Assembly: GCA_035384965.1 (NCBI GenBank)
Contig: DAOOJE010000006.1
Coordinates: 1-64,000, forward strand
Length of the DNA: 64,000 nucleotides
Source: JAAYVZ01 sp035384965
Lineage (GTDB): Bacteria; Acidobacteriota; Thermoanaerobaculia; Thermoanaerobaculales; Thermoanaerobaculaceae
Reading direction: 5' to 3'
Shown here: one piece after another, positions 24,880 to 33,959 of the stretch
How positions within the stretch are numbered: the first letter of the stretch is position 1
How the letters are laid out: each line of letters begins with the position of its first letter
Notes under the pieces: generated by a model
The model's database searches: none
Told to the model about the DNA's origin: nothing
The model's input: only the letters and a program-made list of their open reading frames with translations
Translations under genes and position numbers: made by a program

Positions 24880-25914
24880 CGAGGGGCGGCGCCGCCCCCC
24901 GCTGCCGCGGCCGATCCGCCTCCCCACGTGCAGGATCCGCTCCGACAGGCGGGCGGCGCACTCGTCGGTGGCTTCAGCGAGGCACGCCTTGCCGGGGTAG
25001 ATCTCGTACAGCGCCCGGTAGTGCGGTGGCGTGAGGTTGGGCATCACGACGTTGGCGCCCCGGGCGAGGCCGAGTTCACGCCCCGACGCGAGGTTGAGGG
25101 TCGCCAGGGCGGTCGTGGAGGGGATGTTGGCGTCGGGGCAGAGCAGGCGCGCGAGCGCCATGACCTTGTACGTCATGAGTTCGGTGGCGGGAACCTGCTT
25201 CCCCGGCGCGGCAGGCGGGAGCTCGCCGCGTCCGAGTGGCGTGGCCGGATGGCACACCCACGGGCCCACACCGATCATGTCGAGGTCGAGCCGCGCAAAC
25301 GCCAGCAGGTCGCCGGCCAGCGTGGCGTAGGTCTGCCCCGGGATGCCGATCATCACCCCGGAGCCGATCTCGTAGCGCAACTCTCGCAGCCGCCCGAGCA
25401 ACGCGAAGCGATCCGACGGCCGGCCTGGCAGCGAGGGGTGGATGCGGGCGTACAGCTCCGGATCCGAGGTCTCGAAGCGCAGCAGGTAGCGGTCCGCCCC
25501 GGCCGACCGCCAGGCGGCGAGATCGCCGTCCGGGCGTTCGCCCAGGCTCAGCGTGACGGCGAGACCGGTCTCGGCCTTGATTCGCCGTACGACGCCAGCG
25601 ACCAGCTCGCGCGAAAGACCGGGGTCCTCTCCCGCCTGCAGGACCACCGTGCCGAAGCCCAGCTCTCGCGCCTGGCGCGCGCAGGAGAGGATTTCTTCCG
25701 CCTCCATCCGGTAGCGCACGAGCCCGGTGTTGCCGGCCGCGATCCCGCAGTACGCGCAGCGGCGCACGCAGTGGTTGGACACCTCGACGAGGCCGCGCAA
25801 GTGCACCTCGTCGCCCACGTGCCGGCGGCGCGTCGCGTCGGCCCACTCCCACAGCGCCTCCAGCCGCGCTTCATCGGTCTCCTGCAGCCACCCGAGCAAC
25901 TCGCAGCGGTCCAT
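24877..25914 (-). CDS. hydE: [FeFe]-hydrogenase maturase HydE (radical SAM)
   Basis: A 345-residue radical SAM protein needed, with HydF and HydG, to build the di-iron subcluster of the H-cluster. The SAM cluster motif CVRRCAYC is present (C49, C53, C56) in the context VEVSNHCVRRCAYCGI, which is specific for HydE. Other HydE regions are VLQAGEDPGLS, LSLGERP, YLLRFETSDPELYARIHP, GVMIGIPGQTY and VMPNLTPPHYRALYEIYPGK. The start at 25914 is preferred over the ATG at 25932 because a GGGGGG sequence lies just upstream of it. It lies 107 bases downstream of the receiver-kinase gene and probably belongs to the hydCBA operon. HydF and HydG are not in this window. Confidence 0.95.
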   Translation of the reverse strand: MDRCELLGWLQETDEARLEALWEWADATRRRHVGDEVHLRGLVEVSNHCVRRCAYCGIAAGNTGLVRYRMEAEEILSCARQARELGFGTVVLQAGEDPGLSRELVAGVVRRIKAETGLAVTLSLGERPDGDLAAWRSAGADRYLLRFETSDPELYARIHPSLPGRPSDRFALLGRLRELRYEIGSGVMIGIPGQTYATLAGDLLAFARLDLDMIGVGPWVCHPATPLGRGELPPAAPGKQVPATELMTYKVMALARLLCPDANIPSTTALATLNLASGRELGLARGANVVMPNLTPPHYRALYEIYPGKACLAEATDECAARLSERILHVGRRIGRGSGGRRRPS

Positions 25915-26021
25915 CGGCCCCCCGTGTCGCATCGTACGTAGCGGAACAGGGAAGAGGCCAGGCGCGCAAGGCAGCGGGCGGCCTCACCCCCAACGTCCCT
26001 TCGCCGTACCTTGGCCCCCGA

Positions 26022-27143
26022 TCACTGCTTCTGCAGCGTCACCGTGAACGTCGACCCGACGTCGGGCGTGCTCTCCACGCTCACGTCGCCGCCGTACAGC
26101 GCCGCCAGCTTCTTGAGGATCGAAAGCCCCAGCCCCGAGCCCTGGATAGTGCGGGTCTTCGCGTTCTTGATGCGTACGAACTCGCCGAACAGCTGCTTGA
26201 GCTCCTCCGGGCTCATGCCGATGCCGGTGTCGGCCACCTCGATCCGCACCCGGTCGCCGAGGTCGGCGAGACGTACTTCGACCCGCCCGCCGTCGCGGTT
26301 GTACTTGACGGCGTTCGACACGAGGTTGTTGAACATGATGTCGAGCTCGCCCGGATCGGCCCGCATTCCCAGCCGCTCGGGGGCCGACAGCTCGATCGTG
26401 ACCTGCCGGCTGCGTGCGGCGGGGGTGGCCGTCTCGATGGCGCGGAAGGCCGCCTCGCGCACGTCGACTTCCACCAGCTCGCGCTTCTTCTGCCCGGACT
26501 CGATGCGGGTCAGGTCGAGGATGTCGACGATGAGCTTGCGCATCCCCTCGATGCGCTCGAGGCTGCGCCCCAGCACCTCGGCGGCCTTGGGGCTGCCGGG
26601 CGCCACGACGCCGTCGCGCAGGAGCTGGAGGTAGCCCTCGACCGCCGCCAGCGGCGCCTTGAGCTCGTGGGCGAGCACCGAGATGAGCTGGAACCGGACC
26701 TGCCGCTTTTCGTCAGCGAGCCGCTTGGCCTCGCGCTGGAGCAGCAGGTGCCGGGCGGTCTTGGCGACCGTCGCCTTGAGCTCCTCGGGCGTGAACGGCT
26801 TGGCCAGAAAGTCGAAGGCGCCACGCTTGGTGGCGCTCACCGCAGTCTCGATCGTGGCGTAGGCCGTGATCATGACGGTGAGCCAGTCGCGCGGCTCCGC
26901 CGCCACCCACTCCAGCACATCCAGCCCCGAGATCCCCGGCAGCTTGTGGTCGAGCAGCAGGATGTCGACCGGCTGCGCCCGGAGGTGGGCGATCGCCTCC
27001 TCGCCGGATTCCGCCTGCGCGATGGAAAACCCGACGTCGATCTCCGACTCCGGGACACGCACCAGGAACGGTTGCAGGACGCGGGTGATGCCGAGCCGGA
27101 TCCCCGGCTCGTCGTCGACGACCAGGACCTTGAGGTTGTCCAT
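26022..27143 (-). CDS. Hybrid receiver-histidine kinase in the hydrogenase operon
   Basis: A 373-residue cytoplasmic protein: an N-terminal receiver domain (phospho-acceptor D65 in ILLLDHKLPG, with MITAYA and conserved Lys in FLAKPFTPEEL), then a HisKA domain (H159 in VLAHELKAPLAAVEGY) and HATPase_c (NNLVSNAVKYNR, VADTGIGMSPEEL, SGLGLSILKKL). There is no DNA-binding domain. It may receive phosphate from the adjacent H-cluster kinase and relay it, or have its kinase output controlled by the receiver. It starts 11 bases after the single-domain regulator. No DNA-binding partner is visible in the operon, so the output is unclear. Confidence 0.88.
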   Translation of the reverse strand: MDNLKVLVVDDEPGIRLGITRVLQPFLVRVPESEIDVGFSIAQAESGEEAIAHLRAQPVDILLLDHKLPGISGLDVLEWVAAEPRDWLTVMITAYATIETAVSATKRGAFDFLAKPFTPEELKATVAKTARHLLLQREAKRLADEKRQVRFQLISVLAHELKAPLAAVEGYLQLLRDGVVAPGSPKAAEVLGRSLERIEGMRKLIVDILDLTRIESGQKKRELVEVDVREAAFRAIETATPAARSRQVTIELSAPERLGMRADPGELDIMFNNLVSNAVKYNRDGGRVEVRLADLGDRVRIEVADTGIGMSPEELKQLFGEFVRIKNAKTRTIQGSGLGLSILKKLAALYGGDVSVESTPDVGSTFTVTLQKQ

Positions 27144-27154
27144 GGCCGCCTCCG

Positions 27155-27556
27155 CTATGCGCCGAGCTTGAGGAGGCGGTTGATCTCGCGCACCAGCTGC
27201 TCGTAGCGCACTGGCTTGTCGAGGATCACGTCGGCCCCCGCCCAGGCGCGCTCGCCCTTGCTGGCCGCGTCGATGGCGATGCCGGCCTCGCTCGCCACTG
27301 CCGTGACCATGATCACGGGGATGCGGGGGTCCTTGCGCTTGATCGCGTGGGCGAGCCCGAACCCCGAGTCGGCGTGCTCCATCATGAGGTCGCAGATCGC
27401 CAGGTCGAATTCGGCGCTCGCCACCAGCTCGCGCGCCTGCGCGGCGCTTTCCGCCGCCAGCGCCACGAACCCCCCGGCCTCGAGCTGCAGCTTCATTTGC
27501 TCGAGGAAGTCGGGGTTGTCATCCACCACCAGGATCGTCGGAGCGGGTCTCGTCAT
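27155..27556 (-). CDS. Single-domain response regulator
   Basis: A 133-residue CheY-like receiver: acidic pair VVDDN, phospho-acceptor D56 in AICDLMMEHADSG, Thr/Ala switch in VIMVTAVAS and Lys in VILDKPVRYEQL. The loop after D56 has a small insertion (HADSGFG). With no output domain it must act by protein contact or as a phosphate shuttle between the upstream H-cluster kinase and the downstream hybrid kinase. GGGGGAGG precedes the ATG at 27556. Confidence 0.9.
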   Translation of the reverse strand: MTRPAPTILVVDDNPDFLEQMKLQLEAGGFVALAAESAAQARELVASAEFDLAICDLMMEHADSGFGLAHAIKRKDPRIPVIMVTAVASEAGIAIDAASKGERAWAGADVILDKPVRYEQLVREINRLLKLGA

Positions 27557-27590
27557 ACGGCCTCCCCCTCGAGCCTTGCTGCCGCGCGCC

Positions 27591-29603
27591 TCACTCTGCA
27601 GGGCCGGTGCGGGGAAACGTGACCGTGAAGGTGGTCCCCGTCGGGCCTGCGGTCGGGTCGGCGTTCGACTCCACCTTGATGTCGCCGCGGTGCATCTTGA
27701 CGATGCCGTAGAGGACCGGCAACCCCAGCCCGGTGCCCTTGCCAATGGGCTTGGTGGTGAAGAACGGCTCGAAGATCTTGTTCATGTTGTCTTTCGTGAT
27801 GCCCACCCCGGTGTCCGCCACGGCGAGCACCACCGATCCGTTCGAGGCGCGAGAGGAAAGCGTGAGCATCCCGCCTTCCGGCATCGCCTCGACGGCGTTG
27901 GAAATGAGGTTGGTGAGAACCTGGATGATCTGGTCGCGGTCGAGCTCGGCCGCCAGCGCTGGGTCTTCGTGCTCGACCCGCACCTTCACGTGGTCGGGGA
28001 TCGGCACACTTCGCAGCCCCTGGAGCAGGAGCTCCCGGATCGGGGTCTCCTGCCGGAACACCTTGTTCTGCCGCGCGAAGTTCAGCAGCCCCGAAACGAT
28101 CTTCCGGCAGCGGTCGGCCTGGGCGACGATCGTCTCGAGGTCCTTGCGATCGGGCGCATCCTTCGGTGTCTGCTCGAGCAGCATGTGGGCGTACAGCAGC
28201 ACCACCCCGAGCGGGTTGTTGACCTCGTGGGCGATGCCGGCAGCGAGCTGGCCCATGCTCGCCAGGCGCTCCGAGTGCATGAGCGCCTGCTGCGTGTTGC
28301 GCAGCTCCTGGTGCGAACGCGCCAGCTCGGCGACCGAGGTGCGCAGCGCCTCGATCGAAAACGGCAGGCACATTTCCGACTCGGCGAGCCCCTTGCACAC
28401 CGCCACTGCGTGCTCCCGGCAGGTGTCGTAGCCGCAGGCGCCGCAGTTGAGCTCGTCGGCAGGGGTGTGCTTGCCCATGCGCGCCAGCACCTCGGCGACT
28501 TCGCCCTCGGAAGGGGTCGGCAAGCGCTGGTCGTTGGCCACGAACGTCCGCCCCAGGTCGAGGTCGGCGAAGCGGTCCAGCCAGGCCTCGCGGTCCCGGG
28601 AGCACGACGCCGCGAGGCGCTGGCGGACGTGCTTGCTGACCACCGCCCGGCGCCGGAACAGCGGCGCCTCCGATGTCATCCCCGCCCCCTGGATGCAGCC
28701 GTTGCAGCACAGCAGGTCGAGCAGCCGCGCGTTGAGGTCGAGGTCCCCCGACTCGAACTCCCGGACCACTTCCACGAAGCTCCGCCGGCCGTCCGCGGCG
28801 ACGATGTCGCCGAGAATGAGGTTCTCGGCGATGCTGGCCGCCTGCAGCGCCCCGCGGCTGAGCGGAAACAGCGCCCCCGCGCCGCCGTGGGGCGGGTCGA
28901 ACTCGGACGGCTCCGTGTCGTCGGCGCCGATGCCCGCCTCGGCGAACATCTGCCGCAGCTCGGCAAACGTCAGCACCAGGTCGACCTCGGGGGCGAGGCC
29001 GGTCTCGAGCTCCTCCCCCTTCTTGGCCACACACGGCCCGATGAACACCGTCCTGAGGTCGGACCCGTGCAGGCGTCGCAGGGCTCGCGCCGTGGCCACC
29101 ATCGGCGACGCCACCGGGGCCAGGAACTCGACGAGCGAGGGGTAGAAGCGCTCGATGTACGCGACGATCGCCGGGCACGAGGTCGAGATGTAGCATCGGT
29201 CCGGGTCGTCGGCCAGCAGTTGCCGGTACCGCCTGGCCACGAGGTCGGCGCCGAACGCCACTTCGTTGACGAACGCGAACCCCAGACGGCGCAGCATCCC
29301 CACCAGCTTTTCAGGGTCGAGCTCCGAGAACTCGGCCGGGAAGGAAGGCGCCACGCAAGCGGCGACCCGCTCCCCGGACGCGAGCAGCGCCTGCGCGCCG
29401 GCCCGGGAGCTCGCGACCTGCTTGGCGTGCTGGCTGCACACGCGCACGCAGTGGCCGCAGCCGATGCAGCGGGCCGGCATCACCTCCGCCTGCCGGCCAG
29501 CGATGCGGATGGCCTTGGCCGGGCACTCGCGCACGCAGGTGTAGCAGACGCGGCAGCGCTCCTTGACGGTGGTGACGAGCGGGACGGCCGGGTGGCGGGT
29601 CAC
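27591..29603 (-). CDS. H-cluster sensor histidine kinase (putative HydS-like H2/redox sensor)
   Basis: A 670-residue cytoplasmic protein. Residues 17-56 hold two [4Fe-4S] ferredoxin motifs (C17/20/23/27, C46/49/52/56). Residues about 75-370 are a hydrogenase large-subunit-like domain with the H-cluster ligands in place: C143 (STSCPAIV), C191 (IGPCVAKKGEE), C299 and C303 (CCNGCIQGAG). In the first motif the residue before C143, the proton-shuttle cysteine of catalytic enzymes, is Ser, as expected for sensory rather than catalytic forms. Next comes a CGACGYDTC-type [4Fe-4S] domain (about 387-413), then HisKA with H459 (GIAHEVNNPLG) and HATPase_c (LTNLISNAVEAMPEGG, GTGLGLPV). There are no transmembrane helices. 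The GTG at 29603 lies 9 bases after hydA. It probably senses H2 or electron pressure and signals to the two downstream regulators. Confidence 0.9.
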   Translation of the reverse strand: MTRHPAVPLVTTVKERCRVCYTCVRECPAKAIRIAGRQAEVMPARCIGCGHCVRVCSQHAKQVASSRAGAQALLASGERVAACVAPSFPAEFSELDPEKLVGMLRRLGFAFVNEVAFGADLVARRYRQLLADDPDRCYISTSCPAIVAYIERFYPSLVEFLAPVASPMVATARALRRLHGSDLRTVFIGPCVAKKGEELETGLAPEVDLVLTFAELRQMFAEAGIGADDTEPSEFDPPHGGAGALFPLSRGALQAASIAENLILGDIVAADGRRSFVEVVREFESGDLDLNARLLDLLCCNGCIQGAGMTSEAPLFRRRAVVSKHVRQRLAASCSRDREAWLDRFADLDLGRTFVANDQRLPTPSEGEVAEVLARMGKHTPADELNCGACGYDTCREHAVAVCKGLAESEMCLPFSIEALRTSVAELARSHQELRNTQQALMHSERLASMGQLAAGIAHEVNNPLGVVLLYAHMLLEQTPKDAPDRKDLETIVAQADRCRKIVSGLLNFARQNKVFRQETPIRELLLQGLRSVPIPDHVKVRVEHEDPALAAELDRDQIIQVLTNLISNAVEAMPEGGMLTLSSRASNGSVVLAVADTGVGITKDNMNKIFEPFFTTKPIGKGTGLGLPVLYGIVKMHRGDIKVESNADPTAGPTGTTFTVTFPRTGPAE

Positions 29604-29612
29604 GGACGGGCT

Positions 29613-31331
29613 CTACTTCACGACGTCGCGGCGATGGTAGTGCGTGTGCAGGAGGTGGTGGCTGCGCTCCCCGAGCGGCTGGCCGAGAAACTCCCGGTAC
29701 AGCTCGGCGACCGCCTCGTTGTGGTGTGACATGCGCACCGCGCCGGCGGCGTCGATCGCGTACAGCCCCGCGAGCCGGCGCTCCAACCCGGCGCGGTCCA
29801 CGCCAAGCAGCTGCCCGCCGCCGGCGATGCAGCCGCCCGGACAGGTCATGACCTCGATGAAGTGCAGGTCGTCGCGCCCGGCCCGCACCTGCTCCACGAG
29901 CTTGCGCGCGTTGCCGAGCCCCGAGACCACCGCGACACCGAGCTCGAGCTCGCCCACCTTGACCCGTGTCTGCTTCACGCCGTGAAGTCCCCTCACCGCC
30001 TCGACCTCGAGGGCTTCGGGGTCCTTCCCGGTGACGAGGAAGCAGGCGGTGCGGATCGCCGCTTCCATGACGCCGCCGCTGCCGCCGAACAGCTTGCCGG
30101 CGGTCGACCGCTCCCCGAACGGCCGGTCGGCCGGCTCCGGCGGCAGCGCCAGCATGTCGAGGCCGTGCATCCTGATGAGCTGCACGAGTTCGCGAGTGGT
30201 GAGGACGGCGTCGATGTCGGCGACCCCGTCGTGGACCATTTCCGGGCGGCTCGCCTCGAACTTCTTGGCCGTGCACGGCATCACCGCCACCGAGAAGACC
30301 TTGGTGGGGTCCAGCCCTTGCCTGGGCGCCCAGTAGCTCTTGATCACGGCGCCCAGCATCTGCTGGGGGCTCTTGCACGTCGACAGGTGCCCCAGCATGT
30401 CGGGGTAGAACTCCTCCATGAACTTGATCCACCCCGGCGAGCAACTCGTCATCATCGGCAGGATCCCGCCGGAGGTGAGCCGCTGCACCAGTTCCGAGGC
30501 CTCCTCCATGATCGTGAGGTCGGCCGAGAACGAGGTGTCGAAGACCTGGTCGAAGCCGAGCCGGCGCAGTGCCGCGGTCATCGTGCCGGCCATGTCCTGC
30601 CCGGGGGGCAGCCCGAACGCCTCGGCCAGCGTCACGGACACCGCCGGGGCATGCTGGATGACCACCGTCATCTCGGGGTCCTGGATGGCCGCCATCACCT
30701 GCCTGAGGTGGCTCTGCTCGAACAGCGCCCCGGTGGGGCAGACCATCACGCACTGCCCGCAGAGAATGCAGCTCGAGAGGTTGAGCCCCTCGTTGAAGGC
30801 GGGACCCACTCGGGTGGCGCTGCCACGGCCGATGAAATCGATGGCCGCCACCGACTGCACCTCTTCGCACTCGCGCACGCACTTGCCGCACAAGATGCAC
30901 TTGGCCGGGTCGCGGCCGAGCGCGGGGCCCGAAATGTCGATCGTATGGTTCGACCGCAGGCCTGAAAACCGGCGCTGGGTGACCCCGTGCTCGGCGGCCA
31001 GCGTCTGGAGCTGGCAGCTGGTGTTGCGGACGCAGTACAGGCAGTCGTCGGGATGGTTCGACAACAGCAGCTCGATGATCGTGCGGCGGGCGGCCACGGC
31101 CCGGGGCGAGTGGGTGCGGATCTTCATGCCCTCGGCCACCGGGTAGGAGCAGGCCGGGATGAGGCTGCGCTGGCCCTCGACCTCGACCGCACAGATGCGG
31201 CACGCCCCGGAGGGCAGCAGCCCCTCCATGTGGCACAGCGTCGGGACCGACACCCCGGCGCGCCGGAGCGCGGCCAGGATCGTCTCGCCAGCCTGGGCCT
31301 CGATGGGACGGTTGTTGACCTCGATGTGCAT
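29613..31331 (-). CDS. hydA: [FeFe] hydrogenase catalytic subunit HydA/HndD
   Basis: A 572-residue protein, the size of HndD-type subunits. Domains in order: an N-terminal [2Fe-2S] (C33, C44, C47, C61), a His-Cys [4Fe-4S] (H93, C97, C100, C106), two [4Fe-4S] clusters (CILCGKCVREC and CILCGQCVMVC), then the H-cluster domain with TSCSPGW (C297), MPCTAKKFEA (C353) and EVMTCPGGCIAGGG (C497, C501). The C-terminal small-subunit-like tail is present. It makes or oxidises H2 in the cytoplasm as part of a HydABC complex coupling NAD(H) and ferredoxin. TSCSPGW replaces the textbook TSCCPGW. GGGAGG lies upstream of the ATG at 31331. Confidence 0.96.
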   Translation of the reverse strand: MHIEVNNRPIEAQAGETILAALRRAGVSVPTLCHMEGLLPSGACRICAVEVEGQRSLIPACSYPVAEGMKIRTHSPRAVAARRTIIELLLSNHPDDCLYCVRNTSCQLQTLAAEHGVTQRRFSGLRSNHTIDISGPALGRDPAKCILCGKCVRECEEVQSVAAIDFIGRGSATRVGPAFNEGLNLSSCILCGQCVMVCPTGALFEQSHLRQVMAAIQDPEMTVVIQHAPAVSVTLAEAFGLPPGQDMAGTMTAALRRLGFDQVFDTSFSADLTIMEEASELVQRLTSGGILPMMTSCSPGWIKFMEEFYPDMLGHLSTCKSPQQMLGAVIKSYWAPRQGLDPTKVFSVAVMPCTAKKFEASRPEMVHDGVADIDAVLTTRELVQLIRMHGLDMLALPPEPADRPFGERSTAGKLFGGSGGVMEAAIRTACFLVTGKDPEALEVEAVRGLHGVKQTRVKVGELELGVAVVSGLGNARKLVEQVRAGRDDLHFIEVMTCPGGCIAGGGQLLGVDRAGLERRLAGLYAIDAAGAVRMSHHNEAVAELYREFLGQPLGERSHHLLHTHYHRRDVVK

Positions 31332-31342
31332 GGCAACCTCCC

Positions 31343-33337
31343 TCACTCCACGCGCACGGCTTTCGGCCGGCACACAGTGACGCACGAGCCGCACGAGATG
31401 CATTTTTCGGCGACGATGTAGTGCGGGCTCTTGGGCGTGCCGAGGATCGCCTGGGCGGGGCACGCCTTGAGGCAGAGTCCGCAGCCCACGCACCGCTCGA
31501 CGTCGATCGAGTACGTGAGCAGCTCGCTGCACGCTCGGGCCGGGCATTTCCGGTCGTAAATGTGCGCCTCGTACTCGTCCCGGAAGTAGCGCAGCGTCGA
31601 CAGCACGGGATTGGGAGCGCTCTGGCCGAGACCGCACAGGCTGGTGTCCTTGATGACCTCGGCGAGCTGCTCGAGCGCCATCACGCCCTGGAACCGCTGC
31701 AGGGCGTCGAACCCGCTCTCGTTGCGGCGGGCGCGGGTGATCGCCTGGAGGATCTCGAGCATCCGGCGCGTGCCTTCGCGGCACGGGATGCACTTCCCGC
31801 AGCTCTCGCGCTGAATGAAATCCATGAAGAACTTGGCCACGTCGACCATGCACGTCGCCTCGTCCATGACCACGAGGCCGCCCGAGCCCATCATGGCGCC
31901 CACCGTCTTCAGCGACTCGTAGTCGATCTGGATGTCGAGATGTTGCAACGGGATGCAACCACCGGAGGGGCCTCCGATCTGCACCGCCTTGTACGCCTTG
32001 CCATCGGGGATGCCGCCCCCGATGTCGAAGACGATTTCCCGCAGGGTGGTCCCCATCGCCACCTCGACGAGCCCCGTGCGGGTGATCTTGCCGGAAAGCG
32101 CGAACACCTTCGTGCCCTTCGAGCCAGCCGTGCCGACGGAGGCGAACCACTCGGGGCCGTGGTCGAGGATCGCCGGGACGTTGGCGAGCGTCTCGACGTT
32201 GTTGATCACCGTCGGCTTGCCGAACAGGCCGGCCTGGGCCGGGAACGGCGGGCGCGGGCGCGGCATCCCGCGCCGGCCCTCGATCGAGTGAAGCAGGGCC
32301 GTTTCCTCGCCACACACGAACGCTCCGGCGCCCTGCTTGATGACGATCTCGAGGTGGAAGTCGGTGCCCAGGATACGCTCGCCGAGCAGGCCGCGGGTCT
32401 TCGCCTCGCCGATCGCGTGCACGAGCCGCCTGATCGCCAGTGGGTACTCGGCGCGGATGTAGACGTACGCCTTACTGGCGCCGATCGCGTAGGCTGCGAT
32501 GGCCATCCCCTCCAGCAAGCGGTGGGGGTCGCCCTCGATCACGGCGCGATCCATGAACGCCCCCGGGTCGCCCTCGTCGGCGTTGCACACCAGGTACTTC
32601 TGTGGCCCGGGCCGGCCGTTGGCGATGCTCCACTTGCGGCCGGTCGGGAACCCTCCGCCGCCGCGCCCGCGCAGCCCCGATAGCTCGACGGCGCGGCACA
32701 CCTCGGCCGGGGTCATGTCGGCGAGCACCTTCGCGAGGGCGCGGTAGCCGCCCCAGGCCAGGTACTCGTCGAGGTCGGAGGGGTCGATGATGCCGCAGTT
32801 GGCGAGCACCCAGCGGGTCTGGGGAGCGAAGAACGGGTGCTCGTCGAGGTACGGCACCCCGCTCCACGGCTGCAGGCGCTCGTGGCGGTGCTGTCCGAGC
32901 ACGCTCTCGGCCGGCATTTCGCCGGCCAGCGCCTTCTCGAGCAGGCCCGGTACCGTCCGCTCCGTCACGTGCTGGAAGCAGACCCGGGTGCGGCCCGGCA
33001 GCTGTACCTCGACCAGGGGCTCCACCGAGCACATGCCGATGCAGCCCACCTCGACCACGTCGGCCCTCCGGTCGTGCTCCAGAAGCCATGCCTGGATCGC
33101 CTCGAGCGTCCGGGCCGCGCCGGCGCCGAGGCCGCACGTCCCCGTGCCGACGAAAATCGTGGGGCGCTCCACCACATCCCGGCGCAGCGCCTGGCGGCGG
33201 CGCTGGCGCTCCTGCGCGCAGCTCGCGCTGTCGTGACAGCACGGGCCGGAGGCCAGACAGCGCAGCAGGTCATTGCAGAACTCAGCCGGCCCGTGCCAGC
33301 ATGCGTCGCAGCAGGGATCGATGAGGGTCTCACGCAT
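31343..33337 (-). CDS. hydB: Hydrogenase NADH/flavin subunit HydB/HndC
   Basis: A 664-residue NuoF-like subunit. It has an unusual Cys-rich N-terminal extension of about 40 residues (eight cysteines at 9, 10, 13, 21, 27, 33, 34, 40), then a thioredoxin-like [2Fe-2S] domain (GTGTCGLGAG and VGCIGMCSVEP), an FMN/NADH-binding domain (GRGGGGFPTGRKW, CNADEGDPGAFMDR), the [4Fe-4S] motif ESCGKCIPCREG, and two C-terminal ferredoxin clusters (CVGCGLCLKAC, CISCGSCVTVC). It carries the flavin where NADH meets the bifurcating electron path. The ATG at 33337 overlaps the hydC end by 8 bases; hydA follows after 11 bases. Confidence 0.95.
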   Translation of the reverse strand: MRETLIDPCCDACWHGPAEFCNDLLRCLASGPCCHDSASCAQERQRRRQALRRDVVERPTIFVGTGTCGLGAGAARTLEAIQAWLLEHDRRADVVEVGCIGMCSVEPLVEVQLPGRTRVCFQHVTERTVPGLLEKALAGEMPAESVLGQHRHERLQPWSGVPYLDEHPFFAPQTRWVLANCGIIDPSDLDEYLAWGGYRALAKVLADMTPAEVCRAVELSGLRGRGGGGFPTGRKWSIANGRPGPQKYLVCNADEGDPGAFMDRAVIEGDPHRLLEGMAIAAYAIGASKAYVYIRAEYPLAIRRLVHAIGEAKTRGLLGERILGTDFHLEIVIKQGAGAFVCGEETALLHSIEGRRGMPRPRPPFPAQAGLFGKPTVINNVETLANVPAILDHGPEWFASVGTAGSKGTKVFALSGKITRTGLVEVAMGTTLREIVFDIGGGIPDGKAYKAVQIGGPSGGCIPLQHLDIQIDYESLKTVGAMMGSGGLVVMDEATCMVDVAKFFMDFIQRESCGKCIPCREGTRRMLEILQAITRARRNESGFDALQRFQGVMALEQLAEVIKDTSLCGLGQSAPNPVLSTLRYFRDEYEAHIYDRKCPARACSELLTYSIDVERCVGCGLCLKACPAQAILGTPKSPHYIVAEKCISCGSCVTVCRPKAVRVE

Positions 33338-33800
33338 GGGCCGCCGCCTCCTTGCGCAGCGTGCCGAGGAGCTTGCCCAGCGCCTCGGGCTTGACGTTGC
33401 CGTAGAACTCGCCGTTGATGCACAGGACCGGTGCCAGCCCGCAGGCCCCGAGGCAGGCCACGACCTCGATCGAGAACAGCCCGTCGCGGGTCGTCTGCCC
33501 GGCGTCGATCCCGAGCGCGCGCTTGAGCGACTCGAGCACGCCCAGCGAGCCCTTGACGTGGCAGGCAGTGCCCCGGCAGACCTGGATGTGGTAGCGGCCG
33601 AGCGGCTGGAAGCGAAACTGGTTGTAAAACGTCGCCACCCCGTAGACCTTGCTGGCCGGCAGGCCGAGATGCTGGCCGATGGCGATGACGCTGTCGCGGG
33701 ACAGGTACCCTTGCGCCTCCTGCACCTCTTGCAGGATGGGGATCAAGGCGTCCCGCCCGGCCCCGGGATACTTCTGGAAGATGGTCTGCAGGTCGATCAT
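33330..33800 (-). CDS. hydC: Hydrogenase [2Fe-2S] subunit HydC/HndA (NuoE-like)
   Basis: A 156-residue thioredoxin-fold ferredoxin of the NuoE family. The four cluster ligands are in CRGTACHVKG and VACLGACGLAP, and the N-terminal helical part has YLSRDSVIAIGQHLGLPASKVYGVATFY, standard for this family. It completes the HydABC heterotrimer by passing electrons near the HydB flavin. It is the first gene of the operon; AAGGAGG is 9 bases upstream of the ATG at 33800. The inferred promoter is about 200 bases further upstream. Confidence 0.95.
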   Translation of the reverse strand: MIDLQTIFQKYPGAGRDALIPILQEVQEAQGYLSRDSVIAIGQHLGLPASKVYGVATFYNQFRFQPLGRYHIQVCRGTACHVKGSLGVLESLKRALGIDAGQTTRDGLFSIEVVACLGACGLAPVLCINGEFYGNVKPEALGKLLGTLRKEAAAHA

Positions 33801-33959
33801 CGAGCGCCCTCCTTCGAGGATCTGGTCCGCCGGCGAGAAGCCCGCGAGATATGGCCCGCGTGCCAGCTCGGCGGTCCCGGTTCGAGGGGAACCAGCGGCT
33901 CGGGCGCCCCATCGCTCGCGCCGCCGGGTGTCATGCCTGCTCTTTCGAGGCCCGATCGC

